Notes: generated from the letters alone by a model not told the origin. Counted from the stretch's first letter, positions 1 to 8,350 are shown. The stretch is DNA of 9,530 bases from Caryophanales bacterium (GCA_031261365.1 JAISJY010000043.1:1-9530); one strand, 5' to 3'. Translations and numbers: made by a program.

Positions 1-561
1 CTTTGCAAAAATATCTTCTTTGTTTTGTTTAGGTTCAAGAGGTTTATTCTTATTAGATTTATTTAATAAAAACTGAATAAAAGCATAAACGGGGTCTATT
101 AATAACATTGTTAAACTTCCAAAAGTTAAAATAATAGAAATTAATAAATAAATTGTATTATTTGTTTTTAAATTACTTAAAAGATAAGCAAAAATATTAA
201 CTTGGAAGTCTTTTAAAAGAATATCTCCTTGCAACCAAGCTTGATACTGTTTTAAATAATCAAAATCACTTTTATTAACTGACAAAAGTAAACTTGCCCC
301 AAATAAAAATAAAATTAAATAGATAAACTTTGGAAAAGAAAATAAAACTTTTTTACCTTTGGTAAAGAAATGCCATAGACAAAGTAAAACAAAAAACATT
401 AAAACATATAAATATAAATTAGCAAATAAAATAGAAATAGGAAAAGATAAAAACCTCCCAAAACTTTCATTTTGAAAAACTAAACAAAGTAAAGAGAAAG
501 CAAAGAGTAAAATACAAGCACTAAGCCTAATTTGGATTTTCTTAACTTCCTTATTTTCCAT
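1..561 (-). CDS. FtsK/SpoIIIE-type DNA translocase, N-terminal membrane part (partial, cut by left edge)
   Basis: This frame is open for 187 codons from an ATG at 561 to the window edge, so the C-terminal part is missing. The visible protein starts MENKEVKKIQIRL and is strongly hydrophobic. I count about four membrane stretches, at residues 14-30, 40-66, 72-95 and 134-166, followed by a charged Lys/Asn/Pro/Glu-rich tail (168-187). Four N-terminal helices followed by a polar linker is the layout of the FtsK/SpoIIIE membrane domain, which anchors the hexameric DNA pump at the septum. The motor and gamma domains would lie outside the window. Context supports this call: in Bacillus subtilis spoIIIE lies just downstream of an RNase J gene. 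The ATG shares its A with the TAA stop of the upstream gene (TAATG), and no Shine-Dalgarno sequence is visible, so translation is probably coupled. Another polytopic membrane protein is possible because no motor motif can be seen. Confidence 0.6.
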   Translation of the reverse strand, partial: MENKEVKKIQIRLSACILLFAFSLLCLVFQNESFGRFLSFPISILFANLYLYVLMFFVLLCLWHFFTKGKKVLFSFPKFIYLILFLFGASLLLSVNKSDFDYLKQYQAWLQGDILLKDFQVNIFAYLLSNLKTNNTIYLLISIILTFGSLTMLLIDPVYAFIQFLLNKSNKNKPLEPKQNKEDIFAK

Positions 562-2234
562 TAATTTTCAACAATACAAGGAATAATCACAGGTTCCTTC
601 TTATTAAACTTATAGATACGGTGTTTAAAACGACTAATAATAATCTCTTTTAAATATTCCAAGTTCCAACCAGATGTATTAACTTCAACAACAGCTTGAT
701 TAACAATAGCCTCTAAATCTCTGTTTAAATCAGCTCCCATTTTAACAAATATAAAACCTCTCATTTGAATATCAATAGAAGTATTTATAGTCTTATTCTT
801 TTTATCAATACCAACTCCAAGTATGACCACACCAGAGTTATATAATTTCTTTCTTTCAAATAAAACCGTATTTCCTGCTTCACCAAAACCATAACCATCT
901 ACAAAATTATCAGTAACTTTTAAAGGTTTCTCTTGAACAAAAACTCTTTCACCGTCTCTAAAATGTTCTTGAATTATTTCTTCAGGATTACTTGGGTCAA
1001 CCATTAAAATTATTTGAGTTGGTGATATCATTAATTGTTCAAAGATTAATTGACAATTCTCGTATAAGTTTTTATATTCCGCATTAATTGGAACAATATA
1101 TTTAGGATTTAATAACTTAAGCATTAGTTTTATATCTTCTTGACTAGCTTCTAATTTAATAATTTCTTTCTTACCAAAGGCTTTTATCTTGGCAGGAGAC
1201 TTATACAATTCATCTAAAGCATCAGAAATATTCTTTTCATAACCTAAATTATCAGTATTAATAACAATAATCGTATCGTTTTCACTTAAAAATAAGTTCT
1301 TCTCGGCATTACCTTGTTGTAACCTAAATAATTCTCTATATAAATGCCTATACTCACCTGCTAAAATAATAATATAGTCTTGATGTTTAACCGTATAATC
1401 AAAATCAACAAATAAATCTTCAGGATAATAAATGATATTTTGCTTAATAAAATCATTAATCTCATTTCTTTGACTTCTAGAATATAATAAAATCTTTTTC
1501 TTAAAATCAACGGCTAATTTAACTATCTCATTAAACCTAAAAATATCTTTAGAAAACAAACCAAAAATTAAACGATTATCAGTTTCAAACTCGTCTCTAA
1601 TTAAACTTGTTATTTTATGATTTGGGGAAGTAAAACCAACAGTATGACAGTTTTTTGAATCAATAAAAGATAATAAAACTTTCTCTCTAGCAATATCAGC
1701 TAAAAAAGGTAAATCAGTTTTAAAGCCAGGTTCAGCTGAAAAATCAAAGAAAAAGGAAGAAGCATAAGTAATATAACCTTGATTAGTATGAACAGCAACT
1801 CCAAAACTATAAGGTAAAGAAGTTGTTGTCCCAAAAATTGCAATTTTATGCCCCGCGATTTGAATATAAGCATTAATTTCTACAATATTCCAAACAGTAT
1901 TAACTAAATCAACATTAAATAATTTAGCATTTTTAGTAATATAATATCTGCCAATTCTAGAAGTATAAATAGGAGCATGGACAGCTTCTAATAATCTTGG
2001 AACTGCACACAAAGCTTCATCAATTGGTTGAGTAATAAAGATAGCTTTAACTTTGTTTTTATTTTCTATTAAATAAGAAAAATCAGGCAAAATATATTCA
2101 ATACCTGGCATACTTTGTTCAGGCTTTTTAGAACCAGCATCCAAAACAAAAATATCATCGTTTATTTCAACGATATACATCCACTTGCCGTTTTCGTCTA
2201 ACCCTCCCAGACTAAATATTTTTACATTTTCCAC
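561..2234 (-). CDS. RNase J-family protein with a degenerate, probably inactive metallo-beta-lactamase site
   Basis: This is a 557-residue protein of normal RNase J length. The N-terminus (SLGGLDENGKWMYIVE, then IFVLDAG at 28-34) matches the start of RNase J proteins. A metallo-beta-lactamase fold covers about 1-210 and 355-425, with a beta-CASP insert in between. A well-preserved C-terminal domain covers about 440-557 (VDGYGFGEAGN, IQMRGFIFVK, KKEPVIIPCIVEN). RNase J is a 5'-3' exoribonuclease and endoribonuclease that uses two metal ions. Here the HxHxDH motif reads QPIDEA (69-74), the next His is Thr138, the bridging Asp is Ser160, the SGHAS-type loop reads KLEAS (360-364), and the distal PVHGEY motif reads PINAEY (382-387). 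All expected ligands are thus lost, so catalysis is unlikely. A role as scaffold or regulator of another RNase J is inference. The start is a GTG overlapping the acpP stop by one base (TAGTG), with no strong ribosome binding site. The reading frame is intact, which argues against a decaying pseudogene. Confidence 0.85.
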   Translation of the reverse strand: MENVKIFSLGGLDENGKWMYIVEINDDIFVLDAGSKKPEQSMPGIEYILPDFSYLIENKNKVKAIFITQPIDEALCAVPRLLEAVHAPIYTSRIGRYYITKNAKLFNVDLVNTVWNIVEINAYIQIAGHKIAIFGTTTSLPYSFGVAVHTNQGYITYASSFFFDFSAEPGFKTDLPFLADIAREKVLLSFIDSKNCHTVGFTSPNHKITSLIRDEFETDNRLIFGLFSKDIFRFNEIVKLAVDFKKKILLYSRSQRNEINDFIKQNIIYYPEDLFVDFDYTVKHQDYIIILAGEYRHLYRELFRLQQGNAEKNLFLSENDTIIVINTDNLGYEKNISDALDELYKSPAKIKAFGKKEIIKLEASQEDIKLMLKLLNPKYIVPINAEYKNLYENCQLIFEQLMISPTQIILMVDPSNPEEIIQEHFRDGERVFVQEKPLKVTDNFVDGYGFGEAGNTVLFERKKLYNSGVVILGVGIDKKNKTINTSIDIQMRGFIFVKMGADLNRDLEAIVNQAVVEVNTSGWNLEYLKEIIISRFKHRIYKFNKKEPVIIPCIVEN

Positions 2235-2455
2235 TATTTCTTCTTATTTGCTAAATCTATTATATCTTGAACAGTCCTAATTGTTTCTAGTTCTTCATTA
2301 CTAAATTCAATTTTAAATGCTTCTTCAGCATCTGAAACTATTTCAACAATATCTAATGAATCAATTCCCAAACTTTTCAAGGCAGCATCTTTATCAACTT
2401 TCTTGCCTCCCAACTTATCTTCAAGCATTTTTAAGATTGTCTCTTCTCTTGTCAT
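2234..2455 (-). CDS. acpP: acyl carrier protein
   Basis: This 73-residue acidic protein has the four-helix acyl carrier protein pattern. The motif GIDSLDIVEIV (30-40) contains the DSL signature, and Ser33 is the expected attachment site for 4'-phosphopantetheine. The C-terminal helix reads TVQDIIDLANKKK. Acyl carrier protein carries growing acyl chains during fatty acid synthesis and donates them for phospholipid synthesis in the cytoplasm. The ATG is preceded by GGAGG (2460-2464), four bases upstream, which supports this start. It is the first gene after a 150-bp non-coding gap and heads a coupled group with the RNase J-like and FtsK-like genes. In many Bacillota acpP precedes rnc (RNase III). 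Here an RNase J-type protein occupies that place. Confidence 0.93.
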   Translation of the reverse strand: MTREETILKMLEDKLGGKKVDKDAALKSLGIDSLDIVEIVSDAEEAFKIEFSNEELETIRTVQDIIDLANKKK

Positions 2456-2484
2456 AAGACCTCCATAACATACATAAACTATCT

Positions 2485-2503
2485 TAATGATTTATTGTCA
2501 TTA
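2485..2503. repeat. small palindrome in the acpP leader
   Basis: TAATGA and TCATTA form 6-bp inverted arms around a 7-base spacer. The element lies between the proposed -10 box and the acpP ribosome binding site, where a downstream operator could sit. It matches neither FapR nor FabT consensus sites that I know, and a chance palindrome in AT-rich DNA is quite possible. Confidence 0.3.
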
Positions 2504-2523
2504 GTATATTGTCTATATGTTTT

Positions 2524-2553
2524 ATTATATAATATTTGAAATTATTTTGTTTA
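2524..2553 (-). promoter_or_regulatory. probable sigma-A-type promoter for acpP
   Basis: Reading leftwards, a perfect TATAAT -10 box lies at 2529-2524. TAAACA at 2553-2548 matches four of six bases of the TTGACA -35 consensus with an 18-base spacer. The start of transcription would fall near 2517, about 60 bases before the acpP ATG. This is the only non-coding gap over 50 bp in the window, so it is the natural place for a promoter. The AT richness makes chance TATAAT matches common. Confidence 0.45.
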
Positions 2554-2605
2554 TCTTCTTAATATCTTTTAATAAAAAACCTTAAAATAATCCTTTTTAT
2601 CTACT

Positions 2606-4693
2606 TTATCTCTTAGTTAATACTACCATGCTTAAAGGTTGTAACTCTAATTGCCCCTCAAAAACAGTATCTGCACTCGTATCATTTGATAATAAACAAA
2701 AATATTTACCATTTAAACTAATTGTTTTAAGTTCATAAGAAAGATTATAAATACACATTAATTCTTGACTAATTTGTAAATACTTAACAAATAAAGTGTT
2801 ATCTCCTAAATATATTTCTGTTTTATCTTTTATTTCACTAGCATTAACCACTCTAATCACTGGATTATTTTTTCTAATTAAAATTAACTTTTTAAAAAAC
2901 TCCACCGTTTGATAATGCTTTTCTCTCTCGTTCCACGCTAGACGATTAATCTTATCACCACTAATAAAACTATTATGGTCTCCTTGCTTAGATAAAAAGA
3001 ACTCTTGACCAGCATGAATAAAAGGAATACCCGGACTTAGTAAAACAACAGCCAACATCATTTCTAATCTTTTATATCTCTCTGAAACAGTATCATAAGG
3101 ATTACATTTCTCTAATTTATCAAAAGCTGTTAAATTATCATGACACTCCACATAATTAACGACATTATTGGCAGATAAATATTTATAAGTAAGGTTATTA
3201 TTTAAAGTTGAGGCTGTTAAAACATCCTTCATTAAAACTTCAGAAACTATTCCATCACTAAAAAGTCCTTTATTGCTATCTTCATTACTCCCTCTAATAA
3301 CATCTCTAAATCTATCCGAAAAGAAAGCAATATTTGGTAGATATTTATTATTAGTTTGCATCGCTTTTTTACTATCATCTAGGTATGTTGGCATATTCCA
3401 GCCCTCACCATAGATTAGAAAACCACTTTTTAAAGAGTTTGCCATTTTATAAACTTGATTAATAGTTTCAATATCAGTTATACCCATTAAATCAAATCTA
3501 AAACCATCCACATTATAAAAAGAAATCCACCTCTTTAAAATATCTAAAATATATTTCCTTGCCATAAACTTACAACTATCAAAATCATTAGAACAAAAAG
3601 AGCCATTGCTGGGATTTCCATATTCATCCTCTCTAAAAAAGTAATGAGGAACTAATATTTCAAAAGGACTTCTATAAGCATCAAACATATGATTAAAAAC
3701 TACATCTAAAATAACTTGTAAACCTTTTTCATGTAAAGCTTCTATCATTTCTTGACATTGAATAATTCGAGCATAAGGGTCATCAATATCTAAAGTATAA
3801 GAACCCTCACAAACATTATATTGCACAGGGTCATAACCCCAATTATAATTAGCATAAGGATAATTTTCATCAACACTCCCAAAATCAGTTAAAGGAGATA
3901 ATTGAATACTTGTAACTCCTAACTCTTTTAAATAATCAATACCGACTGAAAAACCTTTTTGAGTCTTTAAACCTTTCTCTAAAAAAGCTTTATACATCCC
4001 TTTATTTAGAAAAGGACCATCTTTATCACTAGAAAAATCTCTAACATTTAATTCATAAACAATATGGTCAACAGGGTTAGAAATACGAGCAGGAGAATAC
4101 TTCTTGACTTTTATTTTATCTAAATCTAAAATAACACTCTTATTATGATTAGCTGTTGAACCATAAGCATAAGGGTCAATGGTTTTAACTATTCTATCAT
4201 TAACATTACATAATAAATTATATTCATAACCTTCATAATTACCCATTAATGTAATAGAAAAAACACCATTCTCGGCTTTTTCAAAAGGTAAAAAAGTTAC
4301 TTTCCCATTGTATAATTCCAAAGTTAAAGTAGTAGCCACTGGAGACCATACTTTAATTGTTGTTTTAGTTTTAGTATAGGTAGGTCCTAAATCATTACCC
4401 TCATAAGCATATTTAATATCAAAAAATGGATCTTTGACAAAGTTTCTAAAAGTTAATTGACACTGCAACCCGTGGTCACTTTCTAAATGATATGGCTTAG
4501 ACAATATATCAACATCATATTGAACCTCATATTCAAAAGTATCATCACAGTCTCTTTTTCTAATTGTTCTCAAAGGTATTCTTTCTTTTTCATAAACTAA
4601 ATAAAAATGACCTTCACCATTAAAAGTCATCTTAGAAAAGACAACTCTAATTAATTTAAAACTTTCAACAAAAGCCCTCAATAATTTTCTCAT
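2606..4693 (-). CDS. pulA: cytoplasmic type I pullulanase (GH13 debranching enzyme)
   Basis: This 695-residue enzyme would hydrolyse alpha-1,6 branch points in pullulan, glycogen or branched maltodextrins. The type I pullulanase signature YNWGYDP is at 283-289. GH13 conserved regions follow: DVVFNH (330-335), GFRFD with nucleophile Asp401, IYGEGWN with acid/base Glu430, and VECHDN with transition-state stabiliser Asp519. FFSDRFRDVIRG (457-468) is also typical of the family. A CBM48-like domain occupies about 97-180 (KTTIKVWSPVATTLTLELY), after a short N-terminal domain. There is no signal peptide and the length is close to that of B. subtilis AmyX, so it probably acts inside the cell on glycogen or imported glucans. 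Its ATG overlaps the TGA of the ABC gene (ATGA), with a modest AGAGG ribosome binding site at 4698-4702. No convincing terminator hairpin follows the stop. Confidence 0.93.
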   Translation of the reverse strand: MRKLLRAFVESFKLIRVVFSKMTFNGEGHFYLVYEKERIPLRTIRKRDCDDTFEYEVQYDVDILSKPYHLESDHGLQCQLTFRNFVKDPFFDIKYAYEGNDLGPTYTKTKTTIKVWSPVATTLTLELYNGKVTFLPFEKAENGVFSITLMGNYEGYEYNLLCNVNDRIVKTIDPYAYGSTANHNKSVILDLDKIKVKKYSPARISNPVDHIVYELNVRDFSSDKDGPFLNKGMYKAFLEKGLKTQKGFSVGIDYLKELGVTSIQLSPLTDFGSVDENYPYANYNWGYDPVQYNVCEGSYTLDIDDPYARIIQCQEMIEALHEKGLQVILDVVFNHMFDAYRSPFEILVPHYFFREDEYGNPSNGSFCSNDFDSCKFMARKYILDILKRWISFYNVDGFRFDLMGITDIETINQVYKMANSLKSGFLIYGEGWNMPTYLDDSKKAMQTNNKYLPNIAFFSDRFRDVIRGSNEDSNKGLFSDGIVSEVLMKDVLTASTLNNNLTYKYLSANNVVNYVECHDNLTAFDKLEKCNPYDTVSERYKRLEMMLAVVLLSPGIPFIHAGQEFFLSKQGDHNSFISGDKINRLAWNEREKHYQTVEFFKKLILIRKNNPVIRVVNASEIKDKTEIYLGDNTLFVKYLQISQELMCIYNLSYELKTISLNGKYFCLLSNDTSADTVFEGQLELQPLSMVVLTKR

Positions 4694-6573
4694 ATTGCCT
4701 CTTCTAAACTCTTTCCTTCAAATTGTGAATTATATAGTTTAGCATAAAAACCATTTTTATCTAAAAGTTCATTATGAGTTCCACTTTCAATAATATCTCC
4801 ATTATTCATTACTAAAATTAAATCAGAGTTTCTAATTGTTGATAATCTATGAGCTATAACAAAAGATGTCCTATTTTTCATCAATTCATCCATCGCATCT
4901 TGAATTAATTGTTCAGTTCTAGTATCAACATTACTAGTTGCTTCATCTAAAATAAGCATTGGAGACCCAACTATCATAGCTCTAGCAATAGTTAATAATT
5001 GTTTTTGACCACTAGAAATTTGATTTTCTTCATCAATTATCATTTTATAGCCACCTGATAAAGATTTAATGAAATGATGAACATGAGCTGCTTTACAAGC
5101 TCTAACAACATCTTCATGACTAATTGGAGTCTTTCTTCCAAAAGTTAAATTCTCTTCAATTGTTCCTTTAAATAACCAAGTATCTTGTAAAACCATTCCA
5201 AATAATTGTTGAACATTGCTCCGACTCATCAAATGAGTATCAACTCCATCAACATAAATATGTCCAGAGTTTATTTCATAAAACCGCATTAACAAATTAA
5301 CCAAAGTAGTTTTACCAGCCCCTGTTGGTCCAACTATGGCTATTTTTTGTCCACTCTTAACTTCAACTGAAAAGTCTTTAATAATTTCTCTATCTTCATT
5401 ATAAGAAAACTTAACATGCTCAAACTTAACATTACCTTGAACTTGATGTGGGTCTAATTCAAATTGAACATTTTCTTTTTCTAATTCTTTTTCCCCTAAA
5501 AATATAAATATTCTCTCAGCCGAAGCAATTAACATTTGAATATTAGTTGATATTTGAGCCACTTGAGCTATTGGTCTATTAATATTAGAAGCATAAATAA
5601 TCATTGATTGCAATTCACCTAAAGTTCTCCGTCCTTTAAAAACTAAAACTCCACCTAACAAACAAACTCCAATATAAACTAAATTATTAATAAAATTAGT
5701 AATTGGCCAAATAACGATAGAAAAGAAATTACTTTTAAAACCATTATTAGCTAAATCAGTATTAAACTTATTAAATTGTGTTTCAAATCTTTCTTGAGCA
5801 TCAAAAACTTTAATGATATTTAAACCTGAATATATTTCTTCAATATGCCCGTTTAACTCCCCTAAAACTCTTTGATTAGCCGCAAAATACTTTTGACTTC
5901 TCTTCATAATTATTGCCATTGTCAAACCAGCCAAAGGAACTGAAGCAATAGCAATTAAAGTTAATTCCCAAGAAATACCTAACATCATAATTACATAACC
6001 GATTAAAATAGAGATATTTAAAACAACTGTATCAACCGCTTGAGATAATAAACCTGAAATATTATCAACATCATTTGTAATTCTACTTAAAGTATCTCCA
6101 TAACTATTGTCATCAAAATATTTAATTGGTGTTCTATTTATCTTTTCAATAAGCATTTTTCTAAATCTATAAGCAGTGGCTTGAGAAAGTTGGTTACTGA
6201 CAAAACTTCTAATAACTCCAAAAATATAAGAAGCCACATACATAATAACTAAAAAGATAGCTACATCATTTATTTGTTTCCAGTCCCCAGCCGTTAAAGC
6301 AAAAGTAGACCAGTCAATAAGAGGTTTAAACTCAGCATCAAAACCAATAAAATGTTCACTAGAATAAGTTTGTATTCTTTTAGAAATAACATCCGTAATA
6401 ATACCTATTTTACTTGGTCCAATAATAATTATAACCACCGATAAAACAGAAAATATTAAACCGACAATTAAATATTTATAAAGAGGTTTTAAAAAAACAA
6501 CTAACTTTTTAAAAGAACCTTTAAAGTCATTAGCCTTAATAGAAGTTCTAGAAGATTTATTAATTGGTGGCAT
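4690..6573 (-). CDS. ABC exporter half-transporter, subunit with the consensus catalytic residues
   Basis: This 627-residue protein has six predicted membrane helices (about 33-55, 103-122, 180-199, 203-223, 285-310, 320-350) fused to an ATP-binding domain. ATPase motifs are Walker A GPTGAGKTT (415-423), Q-loop Gln463, Walker B MLILDE with catalytic Glu544, and H-loop His575. The signature reads ISSGQ (519-523) rather than LSGGQ. This is the LmrD/YheH (BmrD) type of multidrug or lipid exporter subunit. A long polar loop of about 45 residues separates the first two helices. It overlaps the upstream partner gene by 14 bp, and a strong AAAGGAGG ribosome binding site (6580-6587) lies inside that partner. 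The altered signature pairs with the degenerate Walker B and H-loop of the partner, so the two should form one asymmetric heterodimer. The substrate cannot be read from the sequence. Confidence 0.9.
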   Translation of the reverse strand: MPPINKSSRTSIKANDFKGSFKKLVVFLKPLYKYLIVGLIFSVLSVVIIIIGPSKIGIITDVISKRIQTYSSEHFIGFDAEFKPLIDWSTFALTAGDWKQINDVAIFLVIMYVASYIFGVIRSFVSNQLSQATAYRFRKMLIEKINRTPIKYFDDNSYGDTLSRITNDVDNISGLLSQAVDTVVLNISILIGYVIMMLGISWELTLIAIASVPLAGLTMAIIMKRSQKYFAANQRVLGELNGHIEEIYSGLNIIKVFDAQERFETQFNKFNTDLANNGFKSNFFSIVIWPITNFINNLVYIGVCLLGGVLVFKGRRTLGELQSMIIYASNINRPIAQVAQISTNIQMLIASAERIFIFLGEKELEKENVQFELDPHQVQGNVKFEHVKFSYNEDREIIKDFSVEVKSGQKIAIVGPTGAGKTTLVNLLMRFYEINSGHIYVDGVDTHLMSRSNVQQLFGMVLQDTWLFKGTIEENLTFGRKTPISHEDVVRACKAAHVHHFIKSLSGGYKMIIDEENQISSGQKQLLTIARAMIVGSPMLILDEATSNVDTRTEQLIQDAMDELMKNRTSFVIAHRLSTIRNSDLILVMNNGDIIESGTHNELLDKNGFYAKLYNSQFEGKSLEEAI

Positions 6574-8335
6574 TTAATTCCTCCTTTGATAATTGTGAAA
6601 AAGCCATTTCTTGATATATTTGACATCTTTTTAAGAGTTCTTGATGTGTTCCAATATCAATTAAATCACCTTTATCTAAAACAACTATCTTATCTGCTTC
6701 TAAAATAGTGGCAATTCGTTGAGCGACAATAATTAAAGTAGTTCCTTTTTTTCTATTCATTAAAGCATTTCTCAATGACCTATCAGTTTTATAATCTAAA
6801 GCGGAAAAAGAATCATCAAATATTAAAGTTTCTGGATTACCAACTAAAGCTCTAGCAATACATAACCTTTGTTTTTGTCCACCTGAAAAGTTTTTACCAC
6901 CTTGAGAAACATGATAATCTAAGCCTTCAGGTAAAGAACTAATAAACTCAGTGGCTTGAGCCAAAGATAAAGCTTCATATATTTCTTCATCACTCGCGTT
7001 TTCATTAGAAAGATTTAAGTTACTTCTAATAGTTCCAGAAAATAAACTAGCTTTTTGAGGAACAAAACCGACAATACTATGAATGGTTTTAGCTGTTAGA
7101 TTTCTAACATCAACTCCATCTATTAATAATTGCCCTGCTGAAACATCAAAAAAACGAGGAATAAGATTAATAACTGTTGATTTACCACTACCTGTAGAAC
7201 CAATAAAAGCAACTATTTCTCCTTTGCTTATTTTAACATTTATGTTATGTAAAACACTTTCTTCAGCATCTGGATATTTAAAATCAACATTAATGAACTC
7301 AATAGTTCCTCTCTTTTCATTAAGTATTTCTTCATCTACAAGTGGTTGAATAATGCTCGGTTTAGTTTCAACAACTTGAAATATTCTTTTGGCTGAAACT
7401 GCTGCCTTTGGAAAGTTAATAAATATCATAATTAAGAACATAAAAGACATAAATATTCTAATAGCATATTGAGCAAAAGTAGCTTGATAAGCAATTCCTT
7501 CGATTGGATTATCACCTAAAACATTTCCACTAATCAAACTTGCCCCTATATATGTTATTAAAAATATCATAATCTGCATCACAAAATCAACAAGAGGCAT
7601 CACAAAAGCAAAGATATTACCAGCATTTAAATTCAATTTAGTTAATTTCTTATTAACATTATCAAACTTCTCTTCAACCGGCTTAACAGCATCATAAGCT
7701 CTAATAACTCTTAATCCTGTTAAATTCTCTCTAGCTACTAAATTAGTTTCATCTACTAAAGTTTGAATCTTTTTAAAGACAGGCATAATAAAGATAAAGA
7801 TAATAATAACCATTGTTAATAAAACCGAAACACCCACAAAAACAGGAGTTGAAAGTTGCCAAGAAATACCATTAATTTTACTTAAACCCCGAATAGCCAT
7901 AATTGGAGACATTACTCCCATTCTTAGTAACATTACTAAAATAAATTGGACACTTTGGACATCGTTTGTTGTTCTAGTAATTAAACTCGCAGTTGAAAAC
8001 TTATTAATTTCTGCCAAAGAAAAATTGTTAACAGACTTATAAACTTTTAAACGCAGATTCTTGCCAACTTGAGTAGCAATAAAAGTTGCTAATAAAGTAG
8101 CACCAAACATACAAACAATAGAAGTTAGAGAAATTAAAAGCATTGTTCCACCTTCTCTTAATATCATTTGAGTAGGGTCTTTTTGACTCTGAATAGCTTC
8201 CATAATTGCAATTACTATTTTTTGCATTTGATCAGGTAATTTTAAATCACTATCAACTTGAAAATAAATTAAAACTACTATACCTAAAAATAATAACCAC
8301 ATCCAATATTTAAAGCTAGCAAATACTTTTAACAT
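6560..8335 (-). CDS. ABC exporter half-transporter, subunit with degenerate ATP site
   Basis: This 591-residue partner of the next gene has an N-terminal six-helix domain (about 10-27, 64-88, 128-150, 163-187, 240-265, 285-310) and a C-terminal ATPase. Walker A is GSTGSGKST (379-387), the Q-loop is Gln427 and the signature FSGGQKQR (483-490) is canonical. The Walker B end is IFDD, with Asp508 in place of the catalytic Glu, and the H-loop His is Gln539 (AQRIAT). These changes are typical of the LmrC/YheI (BmrC) and TM287 subunits, in which one ATP site of the heterodimer is non-hydrolytic. The ATG is preceded by AAGGAG (8343-8348) seven bases upstream. Only 46 bp separate it from rplT, and a terminator hairpin fills most of that space. 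Expression may depend on read-through from the ribosomal operon or on a promoter inside rplT. Confidence 0.9.
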   Translation of the reverse strand: MLKVFASFKYWMWLLFLGIVVLIYFQVDSDLKLPDQMQKIVIAIMEAIQSQKDPTQMILREGGTMLLISLTSIVCMFGATLLATFIATQVGKNLRLKVYKSVNNFSLAEINKFSTASLITRTTNDVQSVQFILVMLLRMGVMSPIMAIRGLSKINGISWQLSTPVFVGVSVLLTMVIIIFIFIMPVFKKIQTLVDETNLVARENLTGLRVIRAYDAVKPVEEKFDNVNKKLTKLNLNAGNIFAFVMPLVDFVMQIMIFLITYIGASLISGNVLGDNPIEGIAYQATFAQYAIRIFMSFMFLIMIFINFPKAAVSAKRIFQVVETKPSIIQPLVDEEILNEKRGTIEFINVDFKYPDAEESVLHNINVKISKGEIVAFIGSTGSGKSTVINLIPRFFDVSAGQLLIDGVDVRNLTAKTIHSIVGFVPQKASLFSGTIRSNLNLSNENASDEEIYEALSLAQATEFISSLPEGLDYHVSQGGKNFSGGQKQRLCIARALVGNPETLIFDDSFSALDYKTDRSLRNALMNRKKGTTLIIVAQRIATILEADKIVVLDKGDLIDIGTHQELLKRCQIYQEMAFSQLSKEELNATN

Positions 8336-8350
8336 AAACTTGCTCCTTAT

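Noticed and set aside
561..2234. The RNase J-like gene as a decaying pseudogene or sequencing artefact
   Set aside because: There is no frameshift or internal stop over 557 codons, the length and C-terminal domain are normal, and the losses are concentrated at the metal ligands and are not random.
2500..2517. Repeated GACAATA units and an alternative TATACT -10 box upstream of acpP
   Set aside because: The repeat occurs only twice in AT-rich DNA, and no reasonable -35 box lies 16-18 bases from TATACT.
2565..2605. Possible terminator after the pullulanase gene
   Set aside because: Only a weak, pure A-T pairing (ATAAAAA with TTTTTAT) around a 15-base loop can be drawn, with no G-C core. I do not call it, although transcription may well end near here.
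4690..4692. Possible use of TGA as tryptophan (Mycoplasma code)
   Set aside because: Tryptophan codons are TGG in every gene checked, and this TGA ends a protein at the expected family length while overlapping the next start codon.
7083..7349. An 88-codon open frame on the plus strand
   Set aside because: It lies wholly inside the ABC exporter gene on the other strand, has no ribosome binding site or recognisable domain, and mirrors the conserved Walker A and linker region of that gene.
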